From positions 1 to 64,000 of the forward strand of contig JAMLGJ010000017.1 of assembly GCA_023958095.1 (NCBI GenBank): 64,000 bases of DNA, read 5' to 3'. Numbering within the stretch: position 1 is the first letter of the stretch; each line of letters starts with the position of its first letter. The DNA comes from Microthrixaceae bacterium. GTDB lineage: Bacteria; Actinomycetota; Acidimicrobiia; Acidimicrobiales; Microtrichaceae. Below the pieces are notes generated by a model. That model saw nothing but the letters and a program-made list of their open reading frames with translations. It was not told the DNA's origin and ran no database searches. Of this stretch, positions 61,105 to 64,000 are shown piece after piece. Both the position numbers and the translations under genes were made by a program.

Positions 61105-61926
61105 TCAGCGGACCGTCCAGCGGGGCCGCCGGCCGCCGGCGAAGCGCTCCTGGCCCTCCTTGAACGCAGCAGCGTCGGAGCCGATGCGGGTGAACAGGTT
61201 CGCCATGCCGATGGCCTGGGTCCTGGGCATCTCGTAGGCGGTCCAAAGGGCACGCATGGTTCCCTGGACCACCAGCGCCGGTGCGTCGGCGATGATGCGG
61301 GCGACCTCACCCGCACGTTCGTGGAGTTCATCTGCAGGAACCACTTCGCTCACCAAGCCGATCTCCCTCGCACGCTCGGCGCTCATACGTTCGTTCACCC
61401 CGAGCAGTGACATCCGCATCACTTCGGGCAACGGCATCTTGTTGAGCATCTGTATCGGCTCGAACGCGGCAGTCATGCCGTAGGTGACGTGCGGGTCGAA
61501 GAAGGTCGCGTCGTCGGACGCGATGATGAACTCGGTCTCGCCCAGCATGTAGAACGCCCCGCCGCAGGCCATGCCCCGAACGGCTCCGATCACGGGCTTC
61601 CACAGGTCGCGGCTCTTCGGTCCTATGTCGCGGCCCGGGTCGTCGTACATCCACGGCGTCGGATAACCCGGGTAGTCGCCCTCCGCCATCGCGGTGTTGT
61701 TCTCCTCGGAGATCGCCTCACCGCGGTCGATTCCGGTGCAGAAGTGCTCACCCTCGCCCGTGAGGACGACGCAGCGCACGTCGTCGTCGTAGCGGAACCC
61801 GCTCCAGACCGAGGCGAGCTCGCGCTGCATCTGTTCGTTGATGGCGTTGCGCACCTCGGGGCGGTCGAGGGACACCCAGGCGACGCCGTCGTCGATGGAC
61901 ACCGAAATCATCTCGTGGTCAGCCAC
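61105..61926 (-). CDS. Enoyl-CoA hydratase/isomerase family protein
   Basis: A 273-residue crotonase-fold protein. LDRPEVRNAINEQMQREL and GEGEHFCTGIDRG supply the CoA pocket; the second oxyanion element is GAVRGMACGGAFYMLGETEF. The usual catalytic Glu of the first helix is not obvious (MTAAFEPIQML region), so it may be an isomerase, hydrolase or atypical member. GTG 61926 is 7 nt after TACGGT. The substrate is unknown. Confidence 0.88.
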   Translation of the reverse strand: MADHEMISVSIDDGVAWVSLDRPEVRNAINEQMQRELASVWSGFRYDDDVRCVVLTGEGEHFCTGIDRGEAISEENNTAMAEGDYPGYPTPWMYDDPGRDIGPKSRDLWKPVIGAVRGMACGGAFYMLGETEFIIASDDATFFDPHVTYGMTAAFEPIQMLNKMPLPEVMRMSLLGVNERMSAERAREIGLVSEVVPADELHERAGEVARIIADAPALVVQGTMRALWTAYEMPRTQAIGMANLFTRIGSDAAAFKEGQERFAGGRRPRWTVR

Positions 61927-61933
61927 GGCCGAA

Positions 61934-61939
61934 ACCGTA
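61934..61939 (-). promoter_or_regulatory. -10 box of the enoyl-CoA hydratase gene
   Basis: TACGGT on the minus strand lies exactly 7 nt before GTG 61926. Confidence 0.55.
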
Positions 61940-61965
61940 CCCCGGCCGGGGGGCCACGCCACCCC

Positions 61966-62916
61966 CTACAGGTGGTGCTGTTCGAAGAAGTCCCAGATCA
62001 CAGCAGTGGCGTCGAGTGAGGTCGCGGTGGATCCGACCACGAAGCCGAACAGTGCGAAGAACTCGCTGCCCGGCCAGGAGTGCCCACCGCCCCCGATCAC
62101 ATAGGACTCGGCGGCGGAACCCACCCCGGAGCAGTCCCAGGTCTTCCTGGTGATCGTGCCCCCGGTGGCCGGGTCAGGATCGGGCTCGAGGGTGACCGTG
62201 GTGGGTCCGTGGTCACAGCCGTACTTCGCCGCCACCGCGCCAGCGGTGTGCTCGTAGAACTGGTACGGCAGGATCCAGTCGTCGGTGCCGTGGAAGGTCA
62301 CGAACGGAACCGGGCGGTCCGTCGGGTTGCACATGTCCATCATCCCCGCCACCGGTGCTGCCGCCGCGAAGGTGTTGGCCCGCATGCACATGAGCATCGA
62401 CGTCATCGCGGCGCCGAAGGACAGACCCGTGATGTAGACCCGGGAACGGTCGATGCACATGGTCTCACCGAGGGTCTCGAGCAGCGTGTCCACGAAGCGC
62501 AGGTCCGGGTTGGACTCATCCAGCGCGACGTCCCAGTAGAGCCCGTTCTCCGGACCGAGTGGGAAGGCCACCGCGAATCCCTCGGCCCTGGCCTCGGCGC
62601 TGAACTGCGTGGCGAGCGGATGGGTGCGCACGGTCCCCTCGATGAGGCCGTGGAAGTCGAGCACCAGGGGAACCGGCTCGATCGTCCCCGGCGTGTGCTG
62701 CGGGGGAACAGTGATCACGTAGTCGCGCTTGCGCCCATCCACCCGGATCGACTCGAAGCGTTCGGTCACGGGTCCCCGTTCGGTCGCGCCGCAACCCGTT
62801 GAAGCACCTGTCACCGCCGGTGGTGGTTCGGTGGGTACCCGAGGCACACAACTTGACGCCACCAGAACCGAGAAGACCCCCACCACCGCAGCCGCAGCAC
62901 TCCAATGCCGCCTCAT
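61966..62916 (-). CDS. PHB-depolymerase/feruloyl-esterase-like lipoprotein
   Basis: A 316-residue exported alpha/beta-hydrolase. The signal ends at a lipobox-like VASSC. LDFHGLIEGT, the nucleophile ITGLSFGAAMTSML, the Asp region FHGTDDWILPY and the His in GGGGHSWPGSE match the LpqC/PHB depolymerase esterase family, which cuts polyhydroxyalkanoate or aryl esters. Paired Cys suggest disulfides. ATG 62916 follows GGGGGG; ACCCTA (minus TAGGGT) at 62963-62968 may be its -10, giving a leader of about 40 nt. Confidence 0.87.
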   Translation of the reverse strand: MRRHWSAAAAVVGVFSVLVASSCVPRVPTEPPPAVTGASTGCGATERGPVTERFESIRVDGRKRDYVITVPPQHTPGTIEPVPLVLDFHGLIEGTVRTHPLATQFSAEARAEGFAVAFPLGPENGLYWDVALDESNPDLRFVDTLLETLGETMCIDRSRVYITGLSFGAAMTSMLMCMRANTFAAAAPVAGMMDMCNPTDRPVPFVTFHGTDDWILPYQFYEHTAGAVAAKYGCDHGPTTVTLEPDPDPATGGTITRKTWDCSGVGSAAESYVIGGGGHSWPGSEFFALFGFVVGSTATSLDATAVIWDFFEQHHL

Positions 62917-63005
62917 GCGCAACCCCCCAGTCGCAGCCGGAATGACAAACCTCGGCGCGCCGACCCTACAGCACCCGGTCGAGTCCGTTCCGCGCCACCG
63001 AGAAC

Positions 63006-63854
63006 TCACGGGCGGGACAGTGCCACCATCGCCTCCTCGAGGGTGGCCTCGCACTCCTCGACTGCGGCGCGGATCCCCAAGCGCCCCAGTGCCTCCCGCA
63101 CGGAGGCGACGTCGCTGCCGAGCACACGTACCGAAGTACCCGCCAGGGCGCAGTCGAACCCGGCGGAGTCGAGAGACCCGAACACCAGGGCCCAGTCGGC
63201 GCCGTCCACCTGCACCACCTGCTGGTTGCCGACGATCTCGTGAGCGGTGCCCGCGACCACGATCCGGCCGCGGTCCATGACCAGCAGACGGTCGCACTGG
63301 CGGGCCTCGTCCATGAAGTGGGTGCTCACCAGGACTCCGGTGCCGGACTCGGCGCGGGCCCTGATCGTGTCCCACAGGCGCGACCGCTCGAGCACATCCA
63401 CTCCCGAGGTCGGTTCGTCGAGGACGAGGAGCTCGGGCTCGTGTCCGAGTGCGGCGGCGAAGGCCAGGCGTCTCTGGCGACCCAGTGGCATGTTCCCCAC
63501 CGTCCCACCCATCACATCGGGCTCGAGCCCGGGGTGCTCCGGGACCGAACCGTATGCACGGTCCACGAAGCGCAGGTTCTCCCGACCCGACAGGTCCGCC
63601 CACAGGCCGAGCCCCTGTGGGACGTATCCGATGCGGGCACGCGTGTCCCTGGATGGTGTCGTGCCGAAGTGGGTCACCTCACCCCCACTGGGCACCAGGA
63701 GTCCCAGTGCCTGGCGCATGACGGTCGTCTTGCCGGCACCGTTCGCCCCGAGGAGTCCCACGACCTCGCCCGGGTCGATCGCGAAGCTCACGTCGTCGCA
63801 CGCGCGGAAACTCCCGAAGTACCTGGTCACGCTGCGCAGCCGAAGGAGGGTCAC
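63006..63854 (-). CDS. ABC transporter ATP-binding protein
   Basis: A 282-residue ATPase. Walker A GANGAGKTT, the Q-loop YVPQGLGLW, Walker B LLVLDEPTSGVD and the H-loop VSTHFMDEA are present. The usual LSGGQ signature reads MPLGRQRR, a clear departure. The C-terminal extension (about 215-282) resembles the accessory domain of drug or lipid exporters. GTG 63854 overlaps the stop of the preceding partial gene (GTGA), so it is coupled to it. The permease is probably outside the window. Confidence 0.87.
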   Translation of the reverse strand: MTLLRLRSVTRYFGSFRACDDVSFAIDPGEVVGLLGANGAGKTTVMRQALGLLVPSGGEVTHFGTTPSRDTRARIGYVPQGLGLWADLSGRENLRFVDRAYGSVPEHPGLEPDVMGGTVGNMPLGRQRRLAFAAALGHEPELLVLDEPTSGVDVLERSRLWDTIRARAESGTGVLVSTHFMDEARQCDRLLVMDRGRIVVAGTAHEIVGNQQVVQVDGADWALVFGSLDSAGFDCALAGTSVRVLGSDVASVREALGRLGIRAAVEECEATLEEAMVALSRP

Positions 63855-64000
63855 CGGTCGGCTGCTTCCCGTTGCAGCGCTGCGACGATGACGGCGTCCT
63901 CGAGGTCGGGCTCGGCCACCTCGTCCCCGGGTACCGACAGGCCTGCGGGGGTCCACTCGTGCCAGCGTGTGCCCCGGCGCCACGCGCGGGAACGCTCCTC
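63851..64000 (-). CDS. C-terminal end of an unidentified protein (partial)
   Basis: An open frame enters from the right edge and ends at TGA 63853-63851, overlapping the start of the ABC ATPase gene. The 49 visible residues include RSRAWRRGTRWHEWTPAG and an acidic helix EPDLEDAVIVAALQRE. No domain is recognised. Coupling to the ATPase suggests another component of the same transporter. Confidence 0.6.
   Translation of the reverse strand, partial: EERSRAWRRGTRWHEWTPAGLSVPGDEVAEPDLEDAVIVAALQREAADR

Noticed and set aside
61966-63603. 545-codon version of the esterase gene
   Set aside because: The first 229 codons are Arg/Gly-rich and overlap the ABC ATPase gene; the signal peptide starts at 62916.

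Overview
The window reads as a high-GC Gram-positive chromosome, most likely Actinomycetota and possibly Acidimicrobiia (the class is an inference). Signs include strong G/C bias at third codon positions, many GTG starts, an F420-type nitroreductase, an acyl-CoA carboxylase epsilon subunit, a LAXTG (class E sortase type) anchor, a Ser/Thr kinase beside an FHA-FHA-ABC transporter (the PknF/Rv1747 arrangement), and many genes whose start codon lies 6-8 nt after a TANNNT hexamer, as in leaderless actinobacterial transcripts.

Layout. 0-6.5 kb: the C-terminal part of an Fe-S oxidoreductase, dCTP deaminase, and a 1523-residue LAXTG-anchored von Willebrand-type surface protein. 6.5-22.0 kb: an integrated element in tRNA-Gly(CCC). 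It is bounded by a 16-bp core repeat (anticodon stem-loop) and symmetric 29-bp arm repeats, and it displaced a second tRNA-Gly 3' half to the far end. It carries a sacsin-like GHKL ATPase with a DUF3883-type nuclease fold, a tyrosine integrase, a frameshifted TrwC/TraA relaxase, a type III restriction-modification pair broken by many frameshifts, and an intact two-gene operon of a Fic protein and a DUF3644/HEPN-like protein under a paired-dyad promoter. This last operon is the best candidate for an undescribed system here.

22-30.9 kb: a diguanylate cyclase, an F420-type oxidoreductase, and a Puu-like cluster (aldehyde dehydrogenase diverging from SDR, gamma-glutamyl ligase, class I glutamine amidotransferase, PQ-loop protein) that suggests degradation of a gamma-glutamylated amine. 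A divergent TetR/quinone oxidoreductase pair follows, with two matching palindromic operators. 31-43 kb: a signalling and envelope block with an FHA-adenylate cyclase, a Ser/Thr kinase overlapping an FHA-FHA-ABC exporter, an SGNH lipoprotein, and two exported membrane proteins, one with a long Thr-rich stalk.

43-64 kb: lipoproteins, carotenoid oxygenase, ethylmalonyl-CoA mutase downstream of an unexplained promoter and hairpin leader, threonine aldolase, a degenerate GGDEF protein, CoA-transferase, metallophosphoesterase, acyl-CoA carboxylase beta and epsilon subunits (epsilon is a 59-residue gene), a LOG-family hydrolase, ATP-dependent DNA ligase, enoyl-CoA hydratase, a PHB-depolymerase-like esterase and an ABC ATPase. 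The C3/C4 acyl-CoA genes fit propionyl-CoA or ethylmalonyl-CoA metabolism.
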